Program-made: the position numbers and the translations under genes
The notes under the pieces: generated by a model
Database searches by the model: none
What the model was told of the DNA's origin: nothing
Seen by the model: only the letters and a program-made list of their open reading frames with translations
Shown here: in pieces, positions 43,149 through 51,348 of the stretch
Layout of the letters: every line of letters starts with the position of its first letter
Position numbering within the stretch: position 1 is the first letter of the stretch
Assembly (NCBI RefSeq): GCF_900115785.1
Contig: NZ_FOYS01000002.1
Span: forward strand, 372,001 to 436,000
Source of the DNA: Halogeometricum limi
GTDB taxonomy: Archaea > Halobacteriota > Halobacteria > Halobacteriales > Haloferacaceae
Reading direction: 5' to 3'
Length of the DNA stretch: 64,000 bases

Positions 43149-44204
43149 ATGAGCGAGGACGCTTTCGTCGAACACCGAAAACTCATCATCGCTGGGTCTG
43201 GTATCTCCGGCCTCTCGGCCGCCATCTACGCCGCCCGGTCGAACAACGAACCGCTCGTGTTCGAGGGCGACGAACCCGGCGGGCAGTTGACGCTGACGAC
43301 CGAGGTGGACAACTATCCGGGCTTCCCCGAAGGTATCTCCGGCCCCGAACTCATCCAGAACATGAAGACGCAGGCCGAACGGTTCGGCGCGGAGGTAGAC
43401 CACGGCATCGTCGAGTCCGTCGAGGCGGACGAGCGACCGTTCACGGTGACGATGAAGAACGGCGACGTCTACACCGCAGACGCCATCATCGCCGCCTCGG
43501 GCGCGTCCGCCCGGACGCTCGGCATCCCCGGCGAGGACGACCTGATGGGCTACGGTCTCTCGACGTGTGCGACCTGTGACGGCGCGTTCTTCCGCGACGA
43601 GAAGATTCTCGTCGTCGGCGGCGGCGACGCCGCGATGGAGGAGGCCAACTTCCTCACGAAGTTCGCCTCGACGGTGTACATCGCGCACCGCCGCGAGGAG
43701 TTCCGCGCGGAGGACTACTGGATCGACCGCGTGATGGAGAAAGTCGACGACGGCGAGATAGAACTCCTGCTCAACACCGAGGTGACGGAACTCCACGGGT
43801 CGCCCGAGGAGGGCGTCGACCACGTGACGATGGTCCGCCATCCCGACGGCCACCCGACGGACAAACTCGACGACCCCGAGACGGAGACGTTCGACTTCGA
43901 CTGCGGCGCGGTGTTCTACGCCATCGGTCACACGCCGAACGCCGACTACCTCGAAGGGACGGGCGTCGAACGCGACGCCGACGGCTACGTCGTCGCGAAG
44001 GGTGGGAAGGGGGCCAACCAGACGGCCACGGACGTCCCCGGCATCTTCGCCGCCGGCGACGTCGTGGACTTCCACTACCAGCAGGCGGCGACGGCGGGCG
44101 GCGACGGCGTGAAGGCCGCCCTCGACGCCGACGACTACCTCGAAGAACTCGAACGCGAAGAGCGAGCAGAGCCCGAACCCGCGGCGGCCGAATCCGACGA
44201 CTGA
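43149..44204 (+). CDS. trxB: Thioredoxin reductase-like FAD/NAD(P)H oxidoreductase
   Basis: 351 residues. FAD Rossmann loop IAGSGISGLSAAIYAAR near residue 13, redox pair Cys140/Cys143 in TCATCDGAFF, second dinucleotide loop VVGGGDAAMEEA near residue 155, and C-terminal FAD contact GIFAAGDVVDFHYQQAATAGGDG. It reduces thioredoxins with NAD(P)H. The C-terminal tail of about 20 residues beyond the core is acidic and typical for haloarchaea. NADPH preference cannot be fixed without structure. Confidence 0.93.
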   Translation: MSEDAFVEHRKLIIAGSGISGLSAAIYAARSNNEPLVFEGDEPGGQLTLTTEVDNYPGFPEGISGPELIQNMKTQAERFGAEVDHGIVESVEADERPFTVTMKNGDVYTADAIIAASGASARTLGIPGEDDLMGYGLSTCATCDGAFFRDEKILVVGGGDAAMEEANFLTKFASTVYIAHRREEFRAEDYWIDRVMEKVDDGEIELLLNTEVTELHGSPEEGVDHVTMVRHPDGHPTDKLDDPETETFDFDCGAVFYAIGHTPNADYLEGTGVERDADGYVVAKGGKGANQTATDVPGIFAAGDVVDFHYQQAATAGGDGVKAALDADDYLEELEREERAEPEPAAAESDD

Positions 44205-44259
44205 CGTCGCGTTTCGACGCCGTTCTCTCCGTCTCGCCTCGTTGCCAGATTCCCACAGA

Positions 44260-44267
44260 CCCTTAAG
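44260..44267 (+). promoter_or_regulatory. TATA box before 94-residue gene
   Basis: CCTTAAGT is centred about 26 nt from ATG 44289, which indicates a leaderless mRNA. Confidence 0.55.
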
Positions 44268-44288
44268 TAGAGAGGACCCAGTGAGGCT

Positions 44289-44573
44289 ATGGTCGAAACC
44301 GAGACCTACACCATCGAAGGACCGGACGGAGACGTCGAAGAGGTCGAACTCCCGGAGGGACTCGTCGACGTGTTCACAGAACAGGGCGAGGAGGCGACGA
44401 ACGTCGTCGGTGACCTCGTCGTGCAGTCGTTCGCACAGCAGGCGCACGTCGCCGTCCACCACGCCGAGGGCGACACGCCGGCGGACCTCGCGGAACTCAA
44501 CGAGAAGATGGAAGAACTGTTCGAAGAACGGTTCGGCCTCTCGCTCTCGGACGCGATGGGTCACAGTCACTAA
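44289..44573 (+). CDS. Conserved haloarchaeal acidic protein
   Basis: 94 residues, very acidic, cytosolic, no cysteine. Sequence begins MVETETYTIEGPDGDVEEVELP, and the second half (FAQQAHVAVHHAEGDTPADLAELNEKMEELFEERFG) is helical and ends in GHSH. Possibly DUF7545 (from memory). Function unknown. It lies between trxB and the ZIP gene and converges with the latter. Confidence 0.68.
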   Translation: MVETETYTIEGPDGDVEEVELPEGLVDVFTEQGEEATNVVGDLVVQSFAQQAHVAVHHAEGDTPADLAELNEKMEELFEERFGLSLSDAMGHSH

Positions 44574-44618
44574 CGACGCACGCCCGTCGCCGTGCCGTCT
44601 TCTCGCGACTCGACCGAC

Positions 44619-45461
44619 TCACACGAACAGCAACGGCACCATCGCGACGACGCCGCCGACGACGCCCGCGAGGAGTTCCGGGCGGCCGCCGCTGGGGAGT
44701 TCCGCGCCGCGTTCGAGCGCTTCGGGGATGAACTCCGTGAGAACGAGGTATATCATCGCTCCGGCGGCGAAGCCGAATCCGACGGGGAGGAACTCGCGGG
44801 CGAGGCGCACGAAGTAGAACGCGACGACGGCGCCGATGGGTTGCGGGAGACTGGAGAACACCGACCACCAGACGAGTCGCCAGTTCGAGACGCCCATCGC
44901 GCGCAGGGGGATAGAGATGGCGACGCCCTCGGGGACGTTGTGGATGGAGATGGCGACGGTCATGAACACCGCGAGGAGGGGGACGGCGACGCCGAACAGG
45001 CGGAGTCCGCCCTCCAATCCGAGGTCCGCGAACGCGACGCCGACGGCGACGCCCTCGGGGAAACTGTGGACGGTGAGGACGCCGAGGATGAGGAGGAGTT
45101 TCCGGAAGTCGGCCTCCTCGTAGCGCTTCGGGTCCACCTCCGCGCCGTCGATGACGCGGTGGGCGACGACGACGAGGGCGACGCCGGCGAGGAGGCCGAC
45201 GCCGAGGAGGAGAAGCGTCCGCGCGGGCACCGCCGTCGCCGACACTCCCGAGAGCGACACGCTGACGTACTCGGCGAGCGCCTCCAACACGAGTCCGAAG
45301 ACGGACGCCGACAGCATGATGCCCGACGCGAGACCCCACAGTGCGACGTTCCAACGGTCGCTCACCTCCTTGACGAAGAAGAACGGGAGCGCACCGAGTC
45401 CCGTCGCCAAGGCGGTGACGAGTCCGGCGACGAAGACGAAGAGGAAACTCCCGACAGACAT
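44619..45461 (-). CDS. ZIP family divalent metal transporter
   Basis: 280 residues, eight predicted membrane helices. The binuclear metal site is visible as HSFPEGVAVG and HNVPEGVAIS, one in helix IV and one in helix V, with YLVLTEFIPEALERG in the seventh. It moves Zn2+ or another divalent cation, usually into the cytosol. A charged His-less loop (residues 105-120) replaces the His-rich loop of eukaryotic ZIPs. ATG 45461 gives MSVGSFLFVF. It converges with the small acidic gene. Confidence 0.92.
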   Translation of the reverse strand: MSVGSFLFVFVAGLVTALATGLGALPFFFVKEVSDRWNVALWGLASGIMLSASVFGLVLEALAEYVSVSLSGVSATAVPARTLLLLGVGLLAGVALVVVAHRVIDGAEVDPKRYEEADFRKLLLILGVLTVHSFPEGVAVGVAFADLGLEGGLRLFGVAVPLLAVFMTVAISIHNVPEGVAISIPLRAMGVSNWRLVWWSVFSSLPQPIGAVVAFYFVRLAREFLPVGFGFAAGAMIYLVLTEFIPEALERGAELPSGGRPELLAGVVGGVVAMVPLLFV

Positions 45462-45611
45462 ACCGACCGTTGGCTCCCGACGCGGATAAACGTACCATAT
45501 TTCTGATGTTTTCGGCGGCCCTAAACCCGACGCTCGGAGGGGCGAGTCTCGAAAAACCGAACCGGTCGAATCGATTGAACCGACCGAACCGAAACGTTCG
45601 CGAGCGACGAC

Positions 45612-46373
45612 TCAGTCGTCCATCGGGTCGGCGTCGACGTGGCCGCCGTCGGCCATCGCGCCGTCGCCCGCGCGGTCCGACCGCGTCGCGGCGTAGTTGA
45701 CGTTGCCCATCCAGCGGCCGATGTTGGAGGCGACGTAGTCTTTGCCACCCCATCCGAGGGCGATACCCGCGCCGATGGCGAAGGCGGCGGCGAGGCCCCA
45801 CGCGAACGCCTGCGCGATGGTGAACAGGAGTTCGACGTTGATGCCCATCGTGCTGAGGCCGATGACGACGGCGGTGAAGTAGAGGAACATCCGAGTTCCC
45901 GTCGCGAAGATGCCCGTGTAGCGCGTCTCCGTCGCCGCCTGCGTGCGGAGGATGGCGTCGCCGATGAAGTCGGCCACCACGAAGCCGACGACGATGACGA
46001 GGAGGCCGGCGACGAACGCCGGGAGGTACGAGACGGCCGTGCTCACCCACTCCGAGAGGAGGGCGATGGCGAGGACGTTCGCCGCGGCGAGGATGGCGAC
46101 GGCGAACACGAACCAGCGTGCGAGCGTCCCGAACGCCGTCGAGACGGCCCGTTCCGTGCCGCCGAGCATCGCACCGAGGGGCGTCTTCAGCGTCGCCTTG
46201 TCGAGTTCGACGCGGTCGGCGATTCTCGTGACGACTCTCGCGGCGATTCCGCCGAGGAACCACCCGACGAGGAGCACGAGGAGTGCACCGATGAGACGCG
46301 GCGTGAACGCGATGGTCTCCGCGATGACCTCCTGAAGGAATTCGGGTACTGCGAGTTGGAGTACTGTCTGCAT
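45612..46373 (-). CDS. Mechanosensitive-channel-like membrane protein
   Basis: 253 residues. Several hydrophobic helices (about 28-48, 84-102, 118-140, 155-172, 182-205) include two copies of the conserved TM-helix repeat known from small conductance mechanosensitive channels (LPAFVAGLLVIVVGFVVADFIGDAIL and AFAWGLAAAFAIGAGIALGWGGKDYV). It may have a regulatory role in turgor control, but lacks the full MscS C-terminal beta domain. ATG 46373. A long 236-bp region precedes it. Confidence 0.8.
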   Translation of the reverse strand: MQTVLQLAVPEFLQEVIAETIAFTPRLIGALLVLLVGWFLGGIAARVVTRIADRVELDKATLKTPLGAMLGGTERAVSTAFGTLARWFVFAVAILAAANVLAIALLSEWVSTAVSYLPAFVAGLLVIVVGFVVADFIGDAILRTQAATETRYTGIFATGTRMFLYFTAVVIGLSTMGINVELLFTIAQAFAWGLAAAFAIGAGIALGWGGKDYVASNIGRWMGNVNYAATRSDRAGDGAMADGGHVDADPMDD

Positions 46374-46609
46374 AGGACGTCGTCAGGATACGACTCAGGA
46401 GAACGTAGGTATGATTCGAGAACCGTCGTGCCGACTTTCCGTCACGTTCCTAAATATCGCCGTAACCGAGAGACACCCGGCGGGGAGACTATCTGACGGA
46501 GCATCAGAACTCGTGTGCGCACGTTAACACACCGTTTCTCTCGGTTTCGTCACTCGATTCGGACGGCAATGCGGGAGGGCTTAATACGTCTCCTCGACGG
46601 ATGTTCTGT
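46374..46609. other. Divergent intergenic region
   Basis: 236 bases between the channel-like gene and the MazG-like gene. A CTTAATACG element at 46579-46587 is the likely TATA box of the plus-strand gene. CCTAAATATC near 46447-46456 is another AT-rich element of unclear direction. Confidence 0.5.
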
Positions 46610-46930
46610 GTGACGAGCGACCCGCAACGACGCGTCGCGGACTTCCTCGACGCGAACGACCTGCACGCGCCGCCCGCCTACCGCCTCTTGGACCTCGCGA
46701 GCGAAGTCGGCGAACTCGCCGCGGACGCGACGAACTCCACGGCGTACGGGTCGACCCCCGAGAACCTCGACGTGAACCGCGACGAACTCGGCGACACACT
46801 GTTCTGTCTGTACGCACTCGCCGAGGAACTCGGCGTCGACGCCGAGGCGGCCGTCGACGAGTCGTTGGCGAAGTACGAGTCGCGCATCGACGACAGCGGC
46901 GACCCGGGGTCTGGCGTGCCGGAAAAGTGA
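46610..46930 (+). CDS. MazG-like nucleotide pyrophosphohydrolase
   Basis: 106 residues. LLDLASEVGELAADATNST and NRDELGDTLFCLYALAEELGVDAEAAVDESLAKYESR give the MazG all-alpha fold with the EVGE and ELGD acidic metal sites. It hydrolyses non-canonical or excess NTPs to NMP and PPi. The start is GTG 46610; an ATG nine bases earlier would overlap the expected transcription start given the TATA box centred near 46582. It precedes the YbaK-type gene by 35 bases. Confidence 0.8.
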   Translation: MTSDPQRRVADFLDANDLHAPPAYRLLDLASEVGELAADATNSTAYGSTPENLDVNRDELGDTLFCLYALAEELGVDAEAAVDESLAKYESRIDDSGDPGSGVPEK

Positions 46931-46938
46931 GTTTTTAG
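46931..46938 (+). promoter_or_regulatory. TATA element before the deacylase gene
   Basis: GTTTTTAG starts right after the MazG stop, about 30 nt before ATG 46966. It gives an independent promoter and supports the shorter start. Confidence 0.5.
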
Positions 46939-46965
46939 CGGCCCCATCGCGTGCGGGTGGACAGC

Positions 46966-47445
46966 ATGCACCGCAGAGCGCGCGAGTTCGCGGACGCCGC
47001 GAACGAACGGTACGGGTTCGAGGTGACCGTAGAGGAGTTCCCCGAAGGAACGAAGACGGCCGAAGACGCCGCCGCGGCCGTCGGATGCGACGTGAGTCAG
47101 ATAGCCAGCAGTCTGGTCTTCGACGCCGACGGGTCGCTCGTCGTCGTCGTCACGAGTGGCGCGAACCGCGTGGACGAGAGGCGACTCGCCGACCACCTCG
47201 GCGTGTCGCCCGCGGCGGTGTCGATGGCCGACCCGGAACGGATTCGGGACGTCGTCGGGTGGGCTATCGGCGGCGTCCCGCCGTTCTGCCACGCGTCGTC
47301 GCTCCCCGTCCTCTTCGACGAGACGCTGACGACGCACGACACCGTCTGGGCGGCGGCGGGAACGCCCGAAGCCGTCTTCCCCGTCGACCCGTCCGAACTC
47401 CGTCGACTCGCCGACGCGGACGTCGTCGCGGTGGCAGAAGAGTAG
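46966..47445 (+). CDS. YbaK/EbsC-type aminoacyl-tRNA deacylase
   Basis: 159 residues, single-domain editing protein that hydrolyses mischarged aminoacyl-tRNA (Cys-tRNA-Pro in YbaK; Ala or others in relatives). The conserved alpha/beta core is seen in GCDVSQIASSLVFDADGSLVVVVTSGANRVDERRLADHLG and GWAIGGVPPFCH, the latter containing the GGVPP motif diagnostic of the family. ATG 46966 is used; an upstream in-frame GTG at 46951 would precede the expected transcription start. Specificity unknown. Confidence 0.88.
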   Translation: MHRRAREFADAANERYGFEVTVEEFPEGTKTAEDAAAAVGCDVSQIASSLVFDADGSLVVVVTSGANRVDERRLADHLGVSPAAVSMADPERIRDVVGWAIGGVPPFCHASSLPVLFDETLTTHDTVWAAAGTPEAVFPVDPSELRRLADADVVAVAEE

Positions 47446-47469
47446 CATTTCTCTCACATAACTTTATTT

Positions 47470-47483
47470 TTAGACGCGTCTAA
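47470..47483. promoter_or_regulatory. 14-bp perfect palindrome, candidate metal-regulator operator
   Basis: TTAGACGCGTCTAA reads the same on both strands and directly follows the AT-rich ACTTTATTTT core promoter. Its TTAG/CTAA ends resemble DtxR/MntR/SirR-type operators, as expected before a metal transporter. The regulator is not in the window. Confidence 0.5.
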
Positions 47484-47495
47484 TCTTTGAGTGAG

Positions 47496-47558
47496 ATGAC
47501 TACTATTATCTGCGCTTCGGAGGACGACGTACCTCTCGGAGGGGGAGTCTATGTCTGA
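47496..47558 (+). CDS. 20-codon leader ORF upstream of the putative manganese transporter
   Basis: ATG at 47496, stop at 47558, encoding 20 residues beginning MTTIICASEDD and ending GGGVYV. The stop overlaps the transporter ATG by 8 bases. The likely TATA region (47461-47470) is about 27-30 nt upstream of this ATG, so it would be the leaderless first cistron. A GGAGG-type ribosome-binding site (about 47538-47545) lies before the transporter ATG. Its role could be translational coupling or a metal- or Cys-sensitive switch. Whether it is translated is not proven. Confidence 0.5.
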   Translation: MTTIICASEDDVPLGGGVYV

Positions 47559-48771
47559 GCTGTTCGATATCTTTCTCGGGTCGGTGCGCGACGGTTTCGT
47601 GCAGGTGAGCGCGTTCGTCGCCGTGACCGTCCTCCTCTTCAGTTACGTCCAGTACCGGACGGACGGCCGCCTCGTGAAGAAGCTAGAGGAGAACCGCCGC
47701 GCGGGGCCCATCGTGGGTGCGCTGATGGGTCTGACACCGGGGTGTGGCGGCGCAATCGTGATGATGCCGCTATACATCCGCGGGTCCGTCTCGTTCGGGA
47801 CGGTGGTGGCGACGCTCATCGCCACCGCGGGTGACGCGGCGTTCGTTATTCTCGTCCTCGCGCCCGAGGCGGCCCTGTACGCCTATGGCATCGCACTCGT
47901 CACGGGCGTCGTGTTCGGTTACGCCATCGACGCGTTCGGACTGGGCGTCGGCCGCGTCGACAGAGCGGTGAGACAACTCCGTCCCACCCTGACAGACGGC
48001 GGTGTCGCGACGCCGGTAGCCGGAAGCAAGGTCCACCACTACGACGAGGGAGTCACCTGCGAACGCCACGACCACGGCCCGACTCGCGAGTCCGGGACGA
48101 TGCGTTCCGTGACGCTCGCCGCCCTCGCGGCGTGGTGGGTCGCCGCCGCCGCCGGCCTCGGCGCGGGCGTCCTCTATCTCCTCCGCGGCGCACCGGACGT
48201 GCCGATGGTCGCCGGACTCTCCTTCGCGGGCGTGTTCACCGTCGCCGGGATTACGGGAACGACGCTGTCGGCGTATCTCTACTTCGTCGGTCGGACGTAC
48301 ATCGGCCACGGCGACGTCGGGCGAGCGAAGGACACCTTCGGGAGCGTCTACGAGACGCTGACGCACGCCGCGATGGAGACGTCGTTCGTCACCGTCTGGG
48401 TCATCGGCGCGTACCTCCTCTACGAGTACACCATCCTCTTCACTGGGTTGGACATCGGTTCCGCCGCCGCCGCGGCGGGCGTCCTCGCGCCCGTCGCGGG
48501 CGCCGCCGTCGGCCTCATCCCCGGATGCGGGCCGCAGATTATCCTCTCGGCGGCGTACGCGCAGGGCGCGATTCCGTTCTCCGCGCTGACGGCGAACGCC
48601 ATCAGTCAGGACGGCGACGCGTTGTTCCCCCTCATCGCCATCGACAAGACGGCCGCCGTCGTCGCCAGCATCTACACGACGATTCCGGCCGTCGTCGTCG
48701 GCGTCGCCCTCCACTACACGTGGACGGCCGTCTTCGGCTTCCCGATGTTCGGCTTCGGCGTCATCGGCTGA
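47551..48771 (+). CDS. Putative manganese transporter (ArsP_2-like permease)
   Basis: 406 residues, two homologous halves each with PGCG: MGLTPGCGGAIVMMPLYIRG near residue 57 and GLIPGCGPQIILSAAYAQG near residue 325. The central loop has the metal-like run HHYDEGVTCERHDHG. About ten hydrophobic helices. The family is annotated as a putative Mn transporter, with export suggested in bacteria by Mn riboswitch association. ATG 47551 has a good ribosome-binding site and overlaps a leader ORF. Confidence 0.82.
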   Translation: MSELFDIFLGSVRDGFVQVSAFVAVTVLLFSYVQYRTDGRLVKKLEENRRAGPIVGALMGLTPGCGGAIVMMPLYIRGSVSFGTVVATLIATAGDAAFVILVLAPEAALYAYGIALVTGVVFGYAIDAFGLGVGRVDRAVRQLRPTLTDGGVATPVAGSKVHHYDEGVTCERHDHGPTRESGTMRSVTLAALAAWWVAAAAGLGAGVLYLLRGAPDVPMVAGLSFAGVFTVAGITGTTLSAYLYFVGRTYIGHGDVGRAKDTFGSVYETLTHAAMETSFVTVWVIGAYLLYEYTILFTGLDIGSAAAAAGVLAPVAGAAVGLIPGCGPQIILSAAYAQGAIPFSALTANAISQDGDALFPLIAIDKTAAVVASIYTTIPAVVVGVALHYTWTAVFGFPMFGFGVIG

Positions 48772-48813
48772 GTCGGCGGCGGACTTTTCTCCCACGCGGC
48801 GGACGTCGACACC

Positions 48814-49104
48814 ATGAGCGCCGATTCCGAATCCGAAGCGACCACCCGCGTCTGGTTGGTCGAGCGGACCTACTCCGACGACGAGCAGAACATCATCATC
48901 CTCGTCTACGCGACGCCCGACGGGTCGCAGTACCTCCGCAAAGAGCGCTCGCTCACGAGTTTCTCGGACGTCCGCGACACGACGGCCGCCCTCGACACCG
49001 ACGCCGACCACCTCGGAACCGTCGAAGACGACGAGACGAGAGCCCGGTACGCCGACGCCGTCGCGGAGATGCGCGCGGCGCACGCCCCCGACGACGTGGT
49101 GTGA
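48814..49104 (+). CDS. Conserved haloarchaeal protein of unknown function
   Basis: 96 residues. MSADSESEATTRVWLVERTYSDDEQNIIILVYATPDGSQYLRKERSLTSF forms a beta-rich core, then a helical C-terminus rich in Asp and Ala. No cysteines, no signal, no recognised family. Co-directional with the transporter and 42 bases behind it, so it may belong to the same transcript. Confidence 0.65.
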   Translation: MSADSESEATTRVWLVERTYSDDEQNIIILVYATPDGSQYLRKERSLTSFSDVRDTTAALDTDADHLGTVEDDETRARYADAVAEMRAAHAPDDVV

Positions 49105-49217
49105 CGCCCGCCTCGCCGCCCGAAGAGAGAACCGAACACATCTACAGAAATTCGTGAACGAACGAAAAATCGTGAGGGAGACGTGGCCGCACGGCCCATG
49201 TAAAACTATACATACCC

Positions 49218-49227
49218 GGATTTAAAC
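49218..49227 (+). promoter_or_regulatory. TATA box of ADP-forming acetyl-CoA synthetase
   Basis: GGATTTAAAC, centred about 27 nt before ATG 49252, indicates a leaderless mRNA. A second AT-rich element, TAAAACTATACAT, lies 15 bases upstream. Confidence 0.6.
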
Positions 49228-49251
49228 GGCGAGAGCGAGTAGTTCGCGGCG

Positions 49252-51345
49252 ATGGGAGAGTTATCCGAGTTGTTCGCACCGCGACGCGTCGCCGTCGTGG
49301 GTGCGACAGAGCGCGAAGGGTCCGTCGGTCGCGCCATCATGGAGAACCTCGTCGACGACTTCGAGGGGGACGTCGTCCCCGTGAACCCGAAGTACGACGA
49401 GGTCTTCGGCGTCCCGGCGGTGGCCGGTGTCGGCGAGTCCGACGCCGACCTCGCGATAATCGTCGTCCCGCCGCACATCGCGGTGGACGCGGTTCGCGAG
49501 GCCGGTGAGGCGGGCGTCCAGAACGTCGTCGTCATCACCGCCGGGTTCGGCGAGACGGGGAGCGAAGGCGCCTCCCGCGAGCAAGAACTCGTCGACGTGG
49601 CGACCGAGTACGGCCTGAACCTCGTCGGTCCGAACAGCCTGGGCGTCATGTCGACGCCGAAGCAGATGAACGCCACGTTCGGCCCCGAGAACGCGACTCC
49701 CGGCAACATGTCGTTCATGAGCCAGTCGGGCGCGTTCATCACGGCCGTCCTCGACTGGGCGAACGACCAGGGAATCGGCTTCAAAGACGTGGTGTCGCTC
49801 GGGAACAAAGCCGTCCTCGACGAGGCTGACTTCGTCGACGCCTGGGGCGACGACGAGGACACCGACGTCATCATCGGCTACCTCGAAGGCATCTCCGAGG
49901 GCCGCGAGTTCATCGACACCGCCCGCGAGGTGACCCAAGACACGCCTATCGTCCTCGTGAAGTCCGGGCGGACGGACGCGGGCGCGCAGGCGGCGTCGAG
50001 TCACACGGGCACCATCGCCGGGTCCGACCAGGCGTACGAAGCGGGGTTAGAGCAGGCGGGCGTCATCCGCGCCGAGTCGGTGCAGGGCCTGTTCGACGCC
50101 GCGCGAGTGCTGGAGAGCCAACCCCTCCCCGACAGCGACGACGTGGCCGTCATCACGAACGCGGGCGGTCCCGGCGTGATGACCACGGACGCCGTCGGCG
50201 ACTCGCGCCTCTCGATGGCGTCGTTCACCGACGACACCCTCGACGCGTTCTCCGAAAAACTCCCCGCCGAGGGGAACATCTACAACCCCGTCGACATCGT
50301 CGGCGACGCCGACAACGAACGCTTCCGAAACGCACTCGACTTGGCACTCGCCGACGACAACGTCGGGAGTGCCATCGTCCTGACGTGTCCGACGGCGGTG
50401 CTGGACTACCAGCAACTCGCCGCCGATACGGTGGAGTTACAGGAGAAGTACGACAAGCCCGTCGCCGCCTGTTTCATGGGCGGCGAACGCGTCAAACCGG
50501 CCGCGGAGGCACTCACCGAGGCGGGCATCCCGAACTACTTCGACCCCGCCCGCGCCGTGCAGGGACTCGACTCGCTCTCTCGGTTCCGCGACATCTCCGA
50601 ACGCGAGTACGACCGGCCGACGACGTTCGACGTGGACGAAAAGCGGGTCCACGAGATTCTCTCCTCGGTCGAGGACCGCGACGACACGCGCCTCGGCGTG
50701 GAAGCGATGGACCTGCTCGACGCCTACGGCATCGAGACGCCGCAGGGCGACATCGTCGACGCCCCCGCGGACGCGCTCGAAGTCGCAGAGCGCATCGACG
50801 GCGACGTCGTGATGAAAATCGTCAGCCCCGACATCCTGCACAAATCCGACATCGGCGGCGTCAAAGTCGGCGTGCCGAACGAGGAGGTGTACGACGCCTA
50901 CGAGGACCTCGTGACCCGAGCGCGCAACTACCAACCCGACGCCAACATCATCGGCGTGCAGGTGCAGGAGATGGTCGACCTCGACAGCGGCGTCGAGACC
51001 ATCGTCGGCATGAACAAAGACCCGCAGTTCGGTCCGCTTCTCATGTTCGGCCTCGGCGGTATCTTCGTGGAAGTCCTCGAAGACACGACGTTCCGCGTCG
51101 CTCCCGTCGCGGAGTCCGAAGCGCGCGCGATGACAGAAGAGATAGACTCCGCACCGCTGCTTCGCGGTGCGCGTGGCCGCGACCCCGTCGACGTGGAGGG
51201 CGTCACCGAGACCATCCAGCGTCTCTCCCAACTCGTCACGGACTTTCCGGCCATCCTCGAACTGGACATCAACCCCCTCGTCGCAACCCCCGACGGCGTC
51301 AAAGCCGTCGACGTGCGATTGACGGTAGACCCCGACCAACTCTGA
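49252..51345 (+). CDS. acd: ADP-forming acetyl/acyl-CoA synthetase
   Basis: 697 residues, single chain with alpha and beta parts. The CoA-binding Rossmann (VAVVGATEREGSVG) opens it, catalytic phosphohistidine His251 lies in SSHTGTIAG, and the ATP-grasp part (DVVMKIVSPDILHKSDIGGVKVGV, then GPLLMFGLGGIFVEVLED) closes it. It converts acetyl-CoA + ADP + Pi to acetate + CoA + ATP, the main acetate-forming route of haloarchaea. The next gene follows after 3 bases. Confidence 0.94.
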   Translation: MGELSELFAPRRVAVVGATEREGSVGRAIMENLVDDFEGDVVPVNPKYDEVFGVPAVAGVGESDADLAIIVVPPHIAVDAVREAGEAGVQNVVVITAGFGETGSEGASREQELVDVATEYGLNLVGPNSLGVMSTPKQMNATFGPENATPGNMSFMSQSGAFITAVLDWANDQGIGFKDVVSLGNKAVLDEADFVDAWGDDEDTDVIIGYLEGISEGREFIDTAREVTQDTPIVLVKSGRTDAGAQAASSHTGTIAGSDQAYEAGLEQAGVIRAESVQGLFDAARVLESQPLPDSDDVAVITNAGGPGVMTTDAVGDSRLSMASFTDDTLDAFSEKLPAEGNIYNPVDIVGDADNERFRNALDLALADDNVGSAIVLTCPTAVLDYQQLAADTVELQEKYDKPVAACFMGGERVKPAAEALTEAGIPNYFDPARAVQGLDSLSRFRDISEREYDRPTTFDVDEKRVHEILSSVEDRDDTRLGVEAMDLLDAYGIETPQGDIVDAPADALEVAERIDGDVVMKIVSPDILHKSDIGGVKVGVPNEEVYDAYEDLVTRARNYQPDANIIGVQVQEMVDLDSGVETIVGMNKDPQFGPLLMFGLGGIFVEVLEDTTFRVAPVAESEARAMTEEIDSAPLLRGARGRDPVDVEGVTETIQRLSQLVTDFPAILELDINPLVATPDGVKAVDVRLTVDPDQL

Positions 51346-51348
51346 CCC

